A stretch of 42,336 nt of DNA from Gemmatimonadales bacterium. Its GTDB lineage: Bacteria; Gemmatimonadota; Gemmatimonadetes; Gemmatimonadales; GWC2-71-9. The DNA is taken from the NCBI GenBank assembly GCA_025928645.1, contig JAICJD010000009.1:1-42336 (forward strand), given 5' to 3'. A program made the translations under genes and the position numbers. This document shows positions 7,829 to 15,720 of the stretch, piece by piece (within the stretch, counting starts at the first letter, position 1; each line of letters begins with the position of its first letter). A model generated the notes under the pieces. That model was not told where the DNA came from and ran no database searches. It saw nothing but the letters and a program-made list of their open reading frames with translations.

Positions 7829-10498
7829 GTGCCCGAGCAGCTCGGACACCTGACCAGCGCGCTCGCCGATCGCTACCGGCTCGAGCGCGAGCTCGGCGCG
7901 GGCGGCATGGCCACGGTGTACCTGGCGCACGATCTCCGGCACGACCGCAAGGTCGCGCTCAAGGTGCTCCGCCCCGAGCTGTCGGCCATCCTCGGCGCGG
8001 CGCGGTTCCTGGGCGAGATCAAGACCACCGCCAACCTGCAGCACCCCCACATCCTCGGCCTGTTCGACTCGGGCGAGGCCGACGGCCTCGTGTTCTACGT
8101 CATGCCCTACGTCGAGGGCGAGAGCCTTCGCGCCCGCCTGCTGCGCGAGAAGCAGCTTCCCGTGGACGATGCGGTGCGGATCGCCCGGGAGGTGGCCGAC
8201 GCGCTCGACTACGCCCACCGCCACGGGGTGATTCACCGCGACATCAAGCCCGAGAACATTCTCCTCCACGACGGCCGCGCGCTGGTGGCCGACTTCGGGA
8301 TCGCGCTCGCCGCCGCGCGGTCGGACGGCGGCAGCCGGATCACCGAGACCGGCATGAGCCTCGGCACGCCGGCTTATATGAGCCCCGAGCAGGCGATGGG
8401 CGAGCGCGAGATTACGGCACGGAGCGACGTGTACGCCCTCGGCTGCGTGCTGTACGAGATGCTCACCGGCGAGCCGCCGTTCACCGGGCCGACGGCGCAG
8501 GCAATCATCGCGCGGGTGATGACCGAGGAGCCGCGCTCGCTCACGCTGCAGCGGCGGACGGTGCCGCCGCACGTCGAGGCGGCGGTAACGGTCGCCCTGT
8601 CGAAGCTGCCAGCCGACCGGTTCGCGACCGCGGCGCAGTTCGCCGAGGCGCTTGGCCGGCCCGGTCTGGCGACCGTGCCGGTGACGGTCGCGCGGCCGGC
8701 CGTGCGCGCCGCCGGGCGAGGCGCCCGCGTCCGCGCGTGGGCGCCGTGGCTCGTCGCGGTGCTTGCGCTCGCCGGTGCGGCGTGGGGCTGGCGCGGCCGC
8801 GCGGGGGCATCCGGCACCAGCTGGCGGTACGTCGAGGTCGGCGACGGGGTGGTTCCCTTCACCGGACTGCCCTCGTTCGCGCTCTCGCCCGACGGCTCGA
8901 GCTTCGTGGTGCGGGACGCGCCCCAGAACGGGCGGCTCTGGCTCAAGCGGCGGAGCGACCTGCACGCGGCTCCTCTTCCCGGCACCGAGGGGGCCGCCTA
9001 TCCTGCCTTCTCGCCTGACGGCGCGTCCCTCGGGTACACCAGCGGCAACAGCCTCAAGAAGATCGGACTCGGGGAGAGCGCGCCCACTGTGCTCGCCGAC
9101 TCGGTGGCCGGCGCCTTCGGGGGCGTGGCCTGGCTGGACGACGCGACCCTGGCGTACGTGGGGCCCGAAATCCACGAGCTGTCGCGGGTGAGCGCGACCG
9201 GCGGCCCGAGGACCCGGATCCTGCGCGACCCGACGATGAAGGGGTTCGGGATCGGCAACCTTGCCGTCGTGCCCCACCGCCGGGGACTCCTGTTCACCCT
9301 GTGCAGCTCCGGCTGCGTGACCATGCGGCTCTACGCGCTGGACTTCCGGAATGGCCGGGCGCACCAGGTCATGAGCGACGTGGTCCCGGCCGGCTTCCTG
9401 CCGACCGGCGAGCTGGTCTACGTCCGCCGAGACGGCACGGCGATGGCGGCGCGGTTCGATCCGGACCGGCTCCGGACCGAGGGGCCCGGCGTGCCGGTCC
9501 TGAATGACGTGCGGCTCTCCCCGGGGGCGGCGTACCTCGCGTGGTCGAGGAGCGGCCGGTTGCTCTACCTCCAGGGGAACGGCGGGGGGGAGACCGAGCC
9601 GGTGCGGGTCACGCGCGCCGGGGTGCAGTCGGCGATCGACTCGGCGTGGCACGGCGGGTTCAACTCGTTCGCGCAGTCGCCCGACGGGCGCCGGCTGGCG
9701 GTGGGGGTGGGCCTCGCGAACGGCGCGCTCGGCATCTGGATCAAGCAGCTCGACCGGGGGCCGTTCAGCCGGCTCACGTACAGCGGGCAGGACCGGCGGC
9801 CGGCCTGGTCGCCGGACGGGCGGACCGTCGCCTTTATCCGGGACTCGCTCAACGGGAGCAGCGTGTACCAGCGGGTGGCGGATGGCAGCGCGCCCGACCG
9901 GCCGTTGGCGCGGCTCGACCGGCAGGTGCAGGAGGTGACCTGGTCGCCGGACGGGCGCTGGCTGGTGCTCCGCACCGACAACGGCGCGCGCGGGCTGGGC
10001 GACATCGTGGGCGTCCGGACCAGCGGCGACACGACCCCGGTGCCGCTGGTGGCGACGGAGTTCACCGAGCTGCATCCGGCGGTCTCGCCGGACGGGCGGT
10101 GGCTGGCCTACACCTCGAACGAGTCGGGCGCGAACGAGGTGTACGTGCGGCCCTTCCCCTCGACCACGGGCGGCCGCTGGCAGGTCTCGAACGGCGGGGG
10201 CATGGAGCCGCGCTGGTCGCCCGACGGGCGGGAGCTGTACTTCGTGAGCGGGGCGGGGCGGCTGGTGGCGGCCAGGATCCGAGCCTCGGCCTTGGGCATC
10301 GAGGTGCCGGAGCTCACGCCGCTGTTCGACACCTCGCCCTACGCGATCGACATCTTCCACACCTCGTACGAGGTGCTGCCGGACGGCACGGGGTTCCTGT
10401 TCACCCGGCAGCGCGACGTGCGGACGTTGGGGTCGCAGACCGGGCTGGTCGAGGCGGAGAACTGGTTCGCGGAGGTGCGGGCGAGGACCAAGCGCTAG
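7829..10498 (+). CDS. Transmembrane Ser/Thr protein kinase with PD40-type beta-propeller
   Basis: This 889-aa membrane receptor kinase starts at GTG 7829, preceded by CAGGAG. The cytosolic Hanks-type kinase domain (about 17-275) is complete: G-loop GAGGMA (23-28), Lys45, HRDIKPEN (136-143), DFG (155-157), and the activation segment GTPAYMSPEQ. One transmembrane helix at about 304-322 follows a basic linker. The periplasmic part carries at least seven SPDG-type blades (LSPDGSSF, FSPDGASL, SPDGRRLA, SPDGRTVAF, SPDGRWLVL, SPDGRWLAY, SPDGRELYF), as in TolB-like WD40/PD40 propellers. This architecture is common in Gemmatimonadota and Acidobacteriota. It probably senses a periplasmic ligand and signals inward; the target is unknown. 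Confidence 0.92.
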   Translation: MPEQLGHLTSALADRYRLERELGAGGMATVYLAHDLRHDRKVALKVLRPELSAILGAARFLGEIKTTANLQHPHILGLFDSGEADGLVFYVMPYVEGESLRARLLREKQLPVDDAVRIAREVADALDYAHRHGVIHRDIKPENILLHDGRALVADFGIALAAARSDGGSRITETGMSLGTPAYMSPEQAMGEREITARSDVYALGCVLYEMLTGEPPFTGPTAQAIIARVMTEEPRSLTLQRRTVPPHVEAAVTVALSKLPADRFATAAQFAEALGRPGLATVPVTVARPAVRAAGRGARVRAWAPWLVAVLALAGAAWGWRGRAGASGTSWRYVEVGDGVVPFTGLPSFALSPDGSSFVVRDAPQNGRLWLKRRSDLHAAPLPGTEGAAYPAFSPDGASLGYTSGNSLKKIGLGESAPTVLADSVAGAFGGVAWLDDATLAYVGPEIHELSRVSATGGPRTRILRDPTMKGFGIGNLAVVPHRRGLLFTLCSSGCVTMRLYALDFRNGRAHQVMSDVVPAGFLPTGELVYVRRDGTAMAARFDPDRLRTEGPGVPVLNDVRLSPGAAYLAWSRSGRLLYLQGNGGGETEPVRVTRAGVQSAIDSAWHGGFNSFAQSPDGRRLAVGVGLANGALGIWIKQLDRGPFSRLTYSGQDRRPAWSPDGRTVAFIRDSLNGSSVYQRVADGSAPDRPLARLDRQVQEVTWSPDGRWLVLRTDNGARGLGDIVGVRTSGDTTPVPLVATEFTELHPAVSPDGRWLAYTSNESGANEVYVRPFPSTTGGRWQVSNGGGMEPRWSPDGRELYFVSGAGRLVAARIRASALGIEVPELTPLFDTSPYAIDIFHTSYEVLPDGTGFLFTRQRDVRTLGSQTGLVEAENWFAEVRARTKR

Positions 10499-10576
10499 GG
10501 GCGGGCCTCCGTCCCGGAACTTGAGAACCGGCGGCGCTCCGGCGACGTTCTCTAGGTCCCAAGCCCAGAGCGACGC

Positions 10577-11269
10577 ATGTCTGCCCATCACCCGTCTTAC
10601 CCCTCGCGCCTCGCCTCAGGTGTACTCCTCGCCTCGGCGGCGGGCCTGTTCGCCTGCCGCGCCGCGCCCGCCCGGGCGTCACAGACGGCTGCGCTCCCCG
10701 CCGAGCCAGCCCCCGCGGGCGTCGCGGCGTCGGTGGACACCGCGGTGTTCGCCGGCGGATGCTTCTGGGGCGTCGAGGCCGTGTTCGAGCACCTGAACGG
10801 CGTGTCGAATGCCGTGTCGGGGTACGCCGGCGGCAAGGCCCGCGCGCCGTCCTACGAGGAGGTGAGTACCGGCACGACGGGCCACGCCGAATCCGTTCTC
10901 GTGGTCTACGATCCCTCCCGGATCAGCTACGACCAGCTCCTGCAGGTGTTCTTCACCGTAGCGCACGATCCCACCCAGCTCGACCGGCAGGGACCGGACG
11001 TCGGCAGCCAGTACCGCTCGGTGGTCTTCTACCGGAACGATGCGCAGCGCGACGCGGCGCAGCGCTACATCGCGAAGCTCGAGGCGGCCAAGGCCTACCA
11101 CGCCCCGATCGTGACCCAGGTGGTGCCGCTCGCGGCGTTCAACGAGGCCGAGGCGTACCACCAGGACTACCTCGCGCACCATCCTCACCAGCCCTACATC
11201 GTGATCAACGACGCGCCGAAGCTGAAGGCGCTCGAGCGGGAGTTTCCCGCGCTGTACCGCAAGGGCTGA
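10577..11269 (+). CDS. msrA: Peptide methionine-(S)-S-oxide reductase, lipoprotein form
   Basis: This 230-aa protein reduces methionine-S-sulfoxide in proteins. The catalytic cysteine is Cys62 in the GGCFWGVEAVF motif. Other MsrA hallmarks follow: SGYAGG, SYEEVSTGTTGHAE, DPTQLDRQGPDVGSQYRS, and AEAYHQDYL. The N-terminus has a hydrophobic segment ending LFAC (Cys27), a plausible lipobox, so the enzyme is probably anchored in the periplasmic or outer membrane and repairs envelope proteins. No MsrB domain is fused and none lies nearby. The cysteines beyond Cys62 that recycle the sulfenic acid are not evident in the C-terminal tail, so the reductant is uncertain. Confidence 0.95.
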   Translation: MSAHHPSYPSRLASGVLLASAAGLFACRAAPARASQTAALPAEPAPAGVAASVDTAVFAGGCFWGVEAVFEHLNGVSNAVSGYAGGKARAPSYEEVSTGTTGHAESVLVVYDPSRISYDQLLQVFFTVAHDPTQLDRQGPDVGSQYRSVVFYRNDAQRDAAQRYIAKLEAAKAYHAPIVTQVVPLAAFNEAEAYHQDYLAHHPHQPYIVINDAPKLKALEREFPALYRKG

Positions 11270-11281
11270 CGAGCGGGCCTC

Positions 11282-11917
11282 GTGCCCGGCAAGAAGCTTC
11301 TCGTCCTCGGCGCGTCCGGCGGCACGGGCCGCGAAGTCGTGCGGCAGGCCCTCGAGCAGGGGCACGAGGTGACCGCGCTGGTTCGCCACCCCGAGCGCCT
11401 GCCCGCGGCGGAGGGCGTCCGGGTGATCGTGGGCGACGTCCTGCGCGACCGCGACGCGCTCGAGAGCGCGGTCCGCGCGCAGGACGCCGTCATCAGCGCG
11501 CTCGGCGTGGGAAAATCGCTGCGATCAGGCGGGCTGATCGCGCGGAGCACGCCGGCAATCGTACAGGTCATGCAGCGCCTGGGCGTTCGTCGCCTGATCG
11601 TCACATCGGCCTACGGGGTGGGAGACACCTGGCGCGACGTGCCCGCCGTGCCCCGGTTCTTCATCCGCACGCTCCTGCGCGACCTTTACGTCGACAAGGC
11701 GATCGGCGAGCGACCTCTCCGCGCCAGCGGCCTCGACTGGACGCTGGTGTATCCGGTCACGCTGACCAACGGCCCGCGCACCGGCCGATATCGTGCCGGC
11801 GAGCAGCTGACCCTCCGCGGCTTCCCGACCATCTCCCGCGCCGACGTCGCCGACTTTCTCCTCACGCAGGTCGAGGATCGCCGGTACATTCGGAAAGGCG
11901 TCCTGGTCTCGTACTGA
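11282..11917 (+). CDS. NAD(P)-binding atypical SDR (NmrA/BVR-B-like)
   Basis: This 211-aa protein starts at GTG 11282, thirteen nt after msrA. The N-terminal dinucleotide loop is GASGGTG, followed by VTALVRHPERLP and GDVLRD, the usual strand-2 and strand-3 elements of NAD(P)H-binding extended or atypical SDRs related to YwnB, YtfG and biliverdin reductase B. The central YGVGDTW and the LDWTLVYPVTLTNG segment match this group. Such proteins act as flavin, quinone or NADPH-linked reductases or as redox sensors. Its closeness to msrA hints at an oxidative-stress role, which is inference only. Confidence 0.85.
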   Translation: MPGKKLLVLGASGGTGREVVRQALEQGHEVTALVRHPERLPAAEGVRVIVGDVLRDRDALESAVRAQDAVISALGVGKSLRSGGLIARSTPAIVQVMQRLGVRRLIVTSAYGVGDTWRDVPAVPRFFIRTLLRDLYVDKAIGERPLRASGLDWTLVYPVTLTNGPRTGRYRAGEQLTLRGFPTISRADVADFLLTQVEDRRYIRKGVLVSY

Positions 11918-11987
11918 TTCACGCGCCCGCCATTTCCCTTCCGGCCACCGCGGCGGGGCGCGACTCTCGGACGGCCCTTCGGCATGC

Positions 11988-11993
11988 TATAGT
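11988..11993 (+). promoter_or_regulatory. Possible -10 element upstream of the 12019 gene
   Basis: TATAGT stands out in otherwise GC-rich DNA 26 nt before the start codon at 12019, within GCTATAGTGATAG. No clear -35 hexamer is visible at the proper spacing. It may begin a transcript for the NTF2-like/SnoaL/RidA genes that follow. Confidence 0.25.
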
Positions 11994-12018
11994 GATAGAA
12001 GGCCACCCTGGAGGCTCC

Positions 12019-12510
12019 ATGTCCCGTTCGCGACTCGGCCTGGCCGTCGCCGCGCTTCTCACGCTCCTGGTCCAGCCCGCCGCAGGCCAGCAAGCCGCCA
12101 CGCACCGGGACTCGGCCGGGTCGCAGATCCGCGCGGTGCTCCGGGCCTACTACCTGAACTACCAGAGCCAGAACTGGGACGCGCTGTCGGCCTACGTGCT
12201 GTCGCCCAAGCTGCTCGAGCGCCGGGGGCTCCCGGGCGAGCGGCAAATGGCCGATCGGGATCGCAGCCGCGGCCGGGCCGCCTCGCGCTCGGCGGCTCCG
12301 CCGCGGCGGTGCCCGTCGAGCGCCTCGCCGATGATCGAGGACGCCGCCATCACTGTGAAAGGCGACTGGGCGGAGGTCTCGGTTCCGCGCTGCAGCGGCG
12401 CATTCGCCGGCGTGGACGAGTTCCGGATGCTCGACTTCGAGCATCGCTGGCGTTTCATCTATACCGACATGTTCGAGCCGCCCGCGTCGCCGGCAACCGC
12501 CGCGCGCTGA
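12019..12510 (+). CDS. Exported NTF2-like protein
   Basis: This 163-aa protein starts at ATG 12019 with CTGGAGG upstream. The first 24 residues form a signal peptide (basic MSRSRLG, a hydrophobic LAVAALLTLLV core, and cleavage near AAGQQA). The mature part follows the DUF4440/NTF2-like plan: IRAVLRAYYLNYQSQNWDALSAYVLS in front, then VKGDWAEVSVPRC and a final FEHRWRFIYTDMF strand. The middle is Arg/Ser-rich (DRDRSRGRAASRSAAPPRR), unusual for the fold and possibly a loop insertion. It is likely periplasmic. Its function is unknown. Confidence 0.75.
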   Translation: MSRSRLGLAVAALLTLLVQPAAGQQAATHRDSAGSQIRAVLRAYYLNYQSQNWDALSAYVLSPKLLERRGLPGERQMADRDRSRGRAASRSAAPPRRCPSSASPMIEDAAITVKGDWAEVSVPRCSGAFAGVDEFRMLDFEHRWRFIYTDMFEPPASPATAAR

Positions 12511-12550
12511 CGGCCCAGCACACCGGCCGACCAGCCCTAGGGAGCGTCCC

Positions 12551-13000
12551 ATGACGAGCGCACACGATCAGCTCCTCCGCCGGTGGTTCCAGGAAGTGTG
12601 GAACGAAGGCCGCGGCGCGACGATCGACGAACTGTTCGCGCCCGACGCGATCGCGCACGGGCTGGGCGAGCACGGCCGGGATGCGCGGGGGCCAGCCGAG
12701 TTCCGGCCGTTCTTCGAGGTGCTGCGGTCGGCCTTTCCCGATTTCCATATCACGGTGGACGACACCGTGGTCGAAGGCGATCACGCCGCGTGCCGCTGGA
12801 CCGCCGAGGGCACTCACGCGGGCGCCTTCGGCGAGCTTCCGCCGAGCGGCCGGCGCTTCAAGGTGTCCGGCATGTCGTTCGTGCGCATTCGCGGCGGGCA
12901 GATCGTCGAAGGCTGGAACAGCTGGGACCTGCACGGCCTGCTCCAGCAGATCGCACCGGACGCCGGTCGGGCGCCGGTGACGCTCGTGAAGGAACGCTAG
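12551..13000 (+). CDS. SnoaL-like polyketide-cyclase-fold protein
   Basis: This 149-aa cytoplasmic protein follows the SnoaL ester-cyclase pattern: LLRRWFQEVWNEGRGATIDELFAPD at the N-terminus, GPAEFRPFFEVLRSAFPDFHITVDD in the middle, then GDHAACRWTAEGTHAGAF, PPSGRRFKVSGMSFVRIRGGQI and VEGWNSWD. These are family signatures that include the pocket residues His and Asp. Despite the family name, most homologues outside polyketide clusters have no known substrate, and no polyketide genes lie nearby. The ATG at 12551 lies after CTAGGGAGCG. Confidence 0.88.
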   Translation: MTSAHDQLLRRWFQEVWNEGRGATIDELFAPDAIAHGLGEHGRDARGPAEFRPFFEVLRSAFPDFHITVDDTVVEGDHAACRWTAEGTHAGAFGELPPSGRRFKVSGMSFVRIRGGQIVEGWNSWDLHGLLQQIAPDAGRAPVTLVKER

Positions 13001-13020
13001 CGCATCGTGAGCTCACCCAT

Positions 13021-13500
13021 ATGACGATCTCCGGACGCTTGGCGGCTCTCGCGCTCGCGACCGCCTGCCTGATCGGCGCGCCGGGCGCCGGCCACGCCCA
13101 GGCCAAGCCGCGGTTCCTGAATCCACCGGCGCTCCCGCCGTCGCGCGGCTACACGCACGTGGTCGAGGTTCCCGCCGGGAGCCGCATGCTGTACATCTCG
13201 GGCCAGGTGCCGCTCGATCGGGAGGGGAAACTGGTGGGGGCCGGGGATTTCCGTCGCCAGGCGGAGCAGGTCTTCACCAACATCGGCAGCGCGCTCGCGG
13301 CGGCCGGCGCGAGCTTCGACGACGTCGTCAAGCTCAACTTCTACGTCAGCGACATGTCGCACCTGGCGGACCTGCGCACGGAGCGCGACCGTCACGTCAA
13401 CGCGAGGGCCCCGCCGGCCAGCACGCTGGTCGAGGTGCAGCATCTGTTCCGGGACGACGTGCTGCTCGAGGTCGACGCGGTGGCGGCGGTGAGTCGCTGA
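13021..13500 (+). CDS. Exported RidA/YjgF-like protein lacking the catalytic arginine
   Basis: This 159-aa protein has a signal peptide (about 1-27, cleaving near GHAQA) and a complete RidA/YjgF fold: YISGQVPLD (58-66), QAEQVFTNIGSALAAAGASFDDVVKLNFYV, and the C-terminal LVEVQHLF..VLLEVDAVA. RidA proteins remove reactive enamine/imine intermediates with an arginine in the PARxxVEV motif. Here that motif reads PASTLVEV, so the arginine is Ser134, while Glu150 (the RidA Glu120 equivalent) is kept. Classical deaminase activity is therefore unlikely, and periplasmic location is itself unusual. It may be a trimeric ligand binder of the Rid4-7 type. Confidence 0.88.
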   Translation: MTISGRLAALALATACLIGAPGAGHAQAKPRFLNPPALPPSRGYTHVVEVPAGSRMLYISGQVPLDREGKLVGAGDFRRQAEQVFTNIGSALAAAGASFDDVVKLNFYVSDMSHLADLRTERDRHVNARAPPASTLVEVQHLFRDDVLLEVDAVAAVSR

Positions 13501-13502
13501 GC

Positions 13503-13580
13503 ATGCCCATCGAGCTTTCCAACGACGCGACGAAACAGGCGATCGCGTTCGCGCACCGGCACAAGGAACGGAAGCGGTAG
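13503..13580 (+). pseudogene. 25-codon frame, possible N-terminal remnant of a DUF2164 gene
   Basis: ATG to TAG encodes 25 residues beginning MPIELSNDATKQAIAFAHR and ending HKERKR. The IELS..A...AI start resembles the first helix of DUF2164 proteins, which are normally around 80-90 aa, but nothing of the remainder follows in any frame. It sits between the RidA-like stop codon and the GTG of the next gene. It could equally be a tiny independent peptide. Weak evidence either way. Confidence 0.35.
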
Positions 13581-13582
13581 GC

Positions 13583-14014
13583 GTGCGCGCTGCATGGCTC
13601 GTCCTGATCGTCGCCGGGGCCGCCCGGCCCGCGGCGGCGCAGCGTGCCGCGGTGCCCGACGATTTTCCCGGGATCACGCGCTGCGAGCGCGGCCGGGCGG
13701 TGAGCCGCATCCGGGAGGACGTGCGGGACTCGCTGGACCGCGCGCAGCTCGAGGCCCACGAGGCCGTGCACCGCGCCCAGGCCGCCGCGTTCCCCACCTG
13801 CGAGGCGTTCATGGCGGAGCTCAGGACGGCGCGTCGGATCATCGACGTGGAGCTTCCCGCGTACTGCGCGCAATGGCGCGTCGCGGTGGCGCAGGGCGCC
13901 GATCCGGCGGAGACGCGGCGCGAGTTCGCGTGGCGCATCGCGGCCGAGTCCGGCGCGATGGAGAACCGGCTGGACGTGCTCCAGCGGTTCGAGCGCGAGT
14001 GCGCTCCGGCGTGA
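13583..14014 (+). CDS. Exported helical protein of unknown function (143 aa)
   Basis: The protein starts at GTG 13583. A signal peptide covers about residues 1-20 (LVLIVAGAARPAAAQ, cleaving after AAAQ). The mature part is almost entirely alpha-helical and charged: VSRIREDVRDSLDRAQLEAHEAVHRA and then RREFAWRIAAESGAMENRLDVLQRFERE. Cysteines occur in pairs along the chain (TRCERG, FPTCEAF, AYCAQW, ERECAPA), which might form periplasmic disulfides. I recognise no family. It is followed four nt later by the DUF488 gene, so the two are probably co-transcribed. Confidence 0.65.
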   Translation: MRAAWLVLIVAGAARPAAAQRAAVPDDFPGITRCERGRAVSRIREDVRDSLDRAQLEAHEAVHRAQAAAFPTCEAFMAELRTARRIIDVELPAYCAQWRVAVAQGADPAETRREFAWRIAAESGAMENRLDVLQRFERECAPA

Positions 14015-14018
14015 CCGG

Positions 14019-14609
14019 ATGGCGACCGAGATCTGGACCATCGGGCACTCGACGCGGTCGCTCGACGAGCTCCTGGGTCTTCTCGCCGAGCACGGGATCG
14101 AGGCGGTGGCCGACGTCCGGCGGTACCCGGGGTCGCGCCGCTGGCCGCAGTTCGCGCAGGATGCGCTCCGCGGCTCGCTCGAAGCGCGGGAACTCGCCTA
14201 TGTGTGGTTCCCCGAGCTCGGCGGTCGGCGCACGGCGCGCCCGGACTCGCCGAACACCGCCTGGCGAAGCGCCGCCTTCCGCGGCTACGCGGACTACATG
14301 GCGACCGAGGCGTTCGCGGAGGGGCTCGACCGGCTGGTGAGCCTGGCGCTCGGGCTTCGCACGTGTGTCCTGTGCGCCGAGGCGGTCTGGTGGCGCTGCC
14401 ACCGCGGGCTGATCGCCGACGCGCTGCGCTGGATCGGGTTCGAGGTGATCCACATCCTGGGCCCGGGGTCGGCGGTCCGGCACCCGTGGACGCCGGCGGC
14501 GAGGATCGTCTGCGGGCGGCTCACGTACGCGGGCGCCGCCGGCACGAAGCGCGGGCCGGAAGACGCCGCGGGCCGCCCTCGCCGGGGCGCCAGGGCAGCG
14601 CTCCGATAA
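14019..14609 (+). CDS. DUF488 family protein
   Basis: This 196-aa cytoplasmic protein shows the DUF488 signature from end to end: IWTIGHSTRSLDELLGLL at the start, VADVRRYPGSRRWPQF, the LGGRR loop, and the conserved CAEAVWWRCHRGLIADAL segment with paired Cys. DUF488 proteins occur widely in soil bacteria and archaea, sometimes near DNA-repair or restriction genes, but no reaction is established. The C-terminal 40 residues after GRLTYAG are low-complexity and basic (KRGPEDAAGRPRRGAR) and look like a disordered, possibly nucleic-acid-binding tail. Confidence 0.88.
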   Translation: MATEIWTIGHSTRSLDELLGLLAEHGIEAVADVRRYPGSRRWPQFAQDALRGSLEARELAYVWFPELGGRRTARPDSPNTAWRSAAFRGYADYMATEAFAEGLDRLVSLALGLRTCVLCAEAVWWRCHRGLIADALRWIGFEVIHILGPGSAVRHPWTPAARIVCGRLTYAGAAGTKRGPEDAAGRPRRGARAALR

Positions 14610-14623
14610 CCCCGAGAGCATCC

Positions 14624-14899
14624 ATGGCCGCACGTTTTCAGGTGGGCGAATGCGTGAAGGTCCCGGACGGCCGGATCGGCCGGGTTCGCGGGCGCGTGGG
14701 CCGCAAGCTGCGCATCCGGGTGCGGCGGCGCACGAGCGAGACCCACCAGTTCCTGCTGCTGGCCCCGGGCGAGCTTCGCAAGGTGGCGTGTCCGCGTGGG
14801 TGGATGAGCCCCGACGGGTATCGCCGCTACCTTCGCCCGACGCTGGCCAAGATGCGGGCGCGGCAGCGGGCGCGAAAGCGGACCCGGACGAGCGACTGA
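14624..14899 (+). CDS. Small basic protein with KOW/SH3-like start (91 aa)
   Basis: The ATG at 14624 lies 14 nt after the DUF488 gene. The first half reads FQVGECVKVPDGRIGRVRGRVGRKLRIRVRR, which has the spacing of a KOW- or SH3-like small barrel (V.VPDGR.G.V). The second half is strongly basic, ending MRARQRARKRTRTSD. Net charge is high, so binding to nucleic acid is plausible but unproven. No signal peptide is present. I do not recognise a named family. Position suggests co-expression with the DUF488 gene. Confidence 0.6.
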   Translation: MAARFQVGECVKVPDGRIGRVRGRVGRKLRIRVRRRTSETHQFLLLAPGELRKVACPRGWMSPDGYRRYLRPTLAKMRARQRARKRTRTSD

Positions 14900-14936
14900 C
14901 GGGAGGACGTGAACTTTTCGTGCAGCGGGAGGGAAC

Positions 14937-15254
14937 ATGTCGGTCGAGCTTCAGCCCGAGGGCGGCAACGCGGTCGATGAGGTGCGAGCCCACCGCACGA
15001 GCCTCGTGCGCGCCGCGGTCGTGTGTGCCGTGTGGGTCGCCACGCTGTCGCTGAGGCCGACGGGGCCGGGCGTGCGGCTCGGCCTCGATCTGGTGCTGGC
15101 GGCGGGCGGGTTGTGGGCCATGGCGCCGGGGCGCCGGGCGGGCGGGCCGGCGTTCGGCGAGCACGGGCACTGGACCAGCCTGGTGATCGCGCTTCCGATC
15201 GGGTTCGGCATTGCGGCGGCCGCCGAGCTGTGGCATCTCATCCGCGGGGGCTGA
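14937..15254 (+). CDS. Small membrane protein (105 aa)
   Basis: The ATG at 14937 has CGGGAGGG just upstream. The protein has a hydrophilic N-terminus of about 22 residues (MSVELQPEGGNAVDEVRAHR) and then three hydrophobic stretches: SLVRAAVVCAVWVATLSL, VRLGLDLVLAAGGLWAMAP and TSLVIALPIGFGIAAAAELW. It is thus a small inner-membrane protein with two or three spans. I do not recognise the family and assign no function. Confidence 0.55.
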   Translation: MSVELQPEGGNAVDEVRAHRTSLVRAAVVCAVWVATLSLRPTGPGVRLGLDLVLAAGGLWAMAPGRRAGGPAFGEHGHWTSLVIALPIGFGIAAAAELWHLIRGG

Positions 15255-15286
15255 GCGCGGAGCGGCCCGGCTCCGGAGACGCCCAC

Positions 15287-15529
15287 ATGGCCGTGATTCC
15301 CGACCTTCGCGAATGCGTCTGCGACGCCTGGCGGACCAACAACCGGGTGACGGTGTACCTGGTGGAGCACCTGTCGCCGCGCCGGACGATCCGCATGGTC
15401 GCGGCGCACGTGCACAAGGCCCGCTGCCGCTGGATCAGGACGCTCGGCGCGGAGCTGGGGATCGCGGAGCCGGCGCGCATGGACCGGCTGCGGGCCGGGG
15501 CCGGGGCCGGGCGGAACACAGGCAGGTGA
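15287..15529 (+). pseudogene. Truncated DinB-like gene with internal deletion
   Basis: The 80-residue frame begins with the typical opening of a DinB subfamily (VCDAWRTNNRVTVYLVEHL) and resumes with RRTIRMVAAHVHKARCRWIRTLG, whose HxHxARCxWI segment includes the first metal histidine. The linker normally found between these two blocks (about ten residues ending PGAP in relatives) is missing. The last two helices with the second histidine pair are absent, replaced by the low-complexity tail LRAGAGAGRNTGR. A full-length DinB protein is about 160-170 aa. It could be expressed but cannot form the metal site. Confidence 0.6.
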
Positions 15530-15531
15530 AG

Positions 15532-15720
15532 ATGTCTCCAAGAGACCGGGCAAGTGCCGACGCGGAGCAGATCCGCGACGCCCTCATTCAGGCGGCGCTC
15601 GACGGCTACGAGCAGGCCGCCATCAGCGGGCTATGCGAAGAAGGGCGGTGGGAAGCCGCCATCTCCGCCATGCGGCGGCTCGATCTCCCGTCGCCGCCGG
15701 CGGACCCGGCCAATCGCTGA
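15532..15720 (+). CDS. Small conserved-looking helical protein (62 aa)
   Basis: The ATG at 15532 directly follows the truncated DinB frame. The protein consists of two helices: AEQIRDALIQAALDGYEQAAI and SGLCEEGRWEAAISAMRRLDL. The GLCxEGRWExAxxAxRxLDL pattern is one I have seen in short proteins of about 60-80 aa in proteobacteria and soil phyla, without known function. Codon usage matches its neighbours. There is no signal peptide. The stretch from here to 15845 has no further convincing gene. Confidence 0.55.
   Translation: MSPRDRASADAEQIRDALIQAALDGYEQAAISGLCEEGRWEAAISAMRRLDLPSPPADPANR

Noticed and set aside
7499-10591. Very long open frame (about 1030 codons) antisense to the kinase gene
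   Set aside because: It is a shadow of the high-GC kinase codon pattern: composition is dominated by Arg, Pro, His and Gly with no domain, while the plus strand has complete kinase and propeller motifs.
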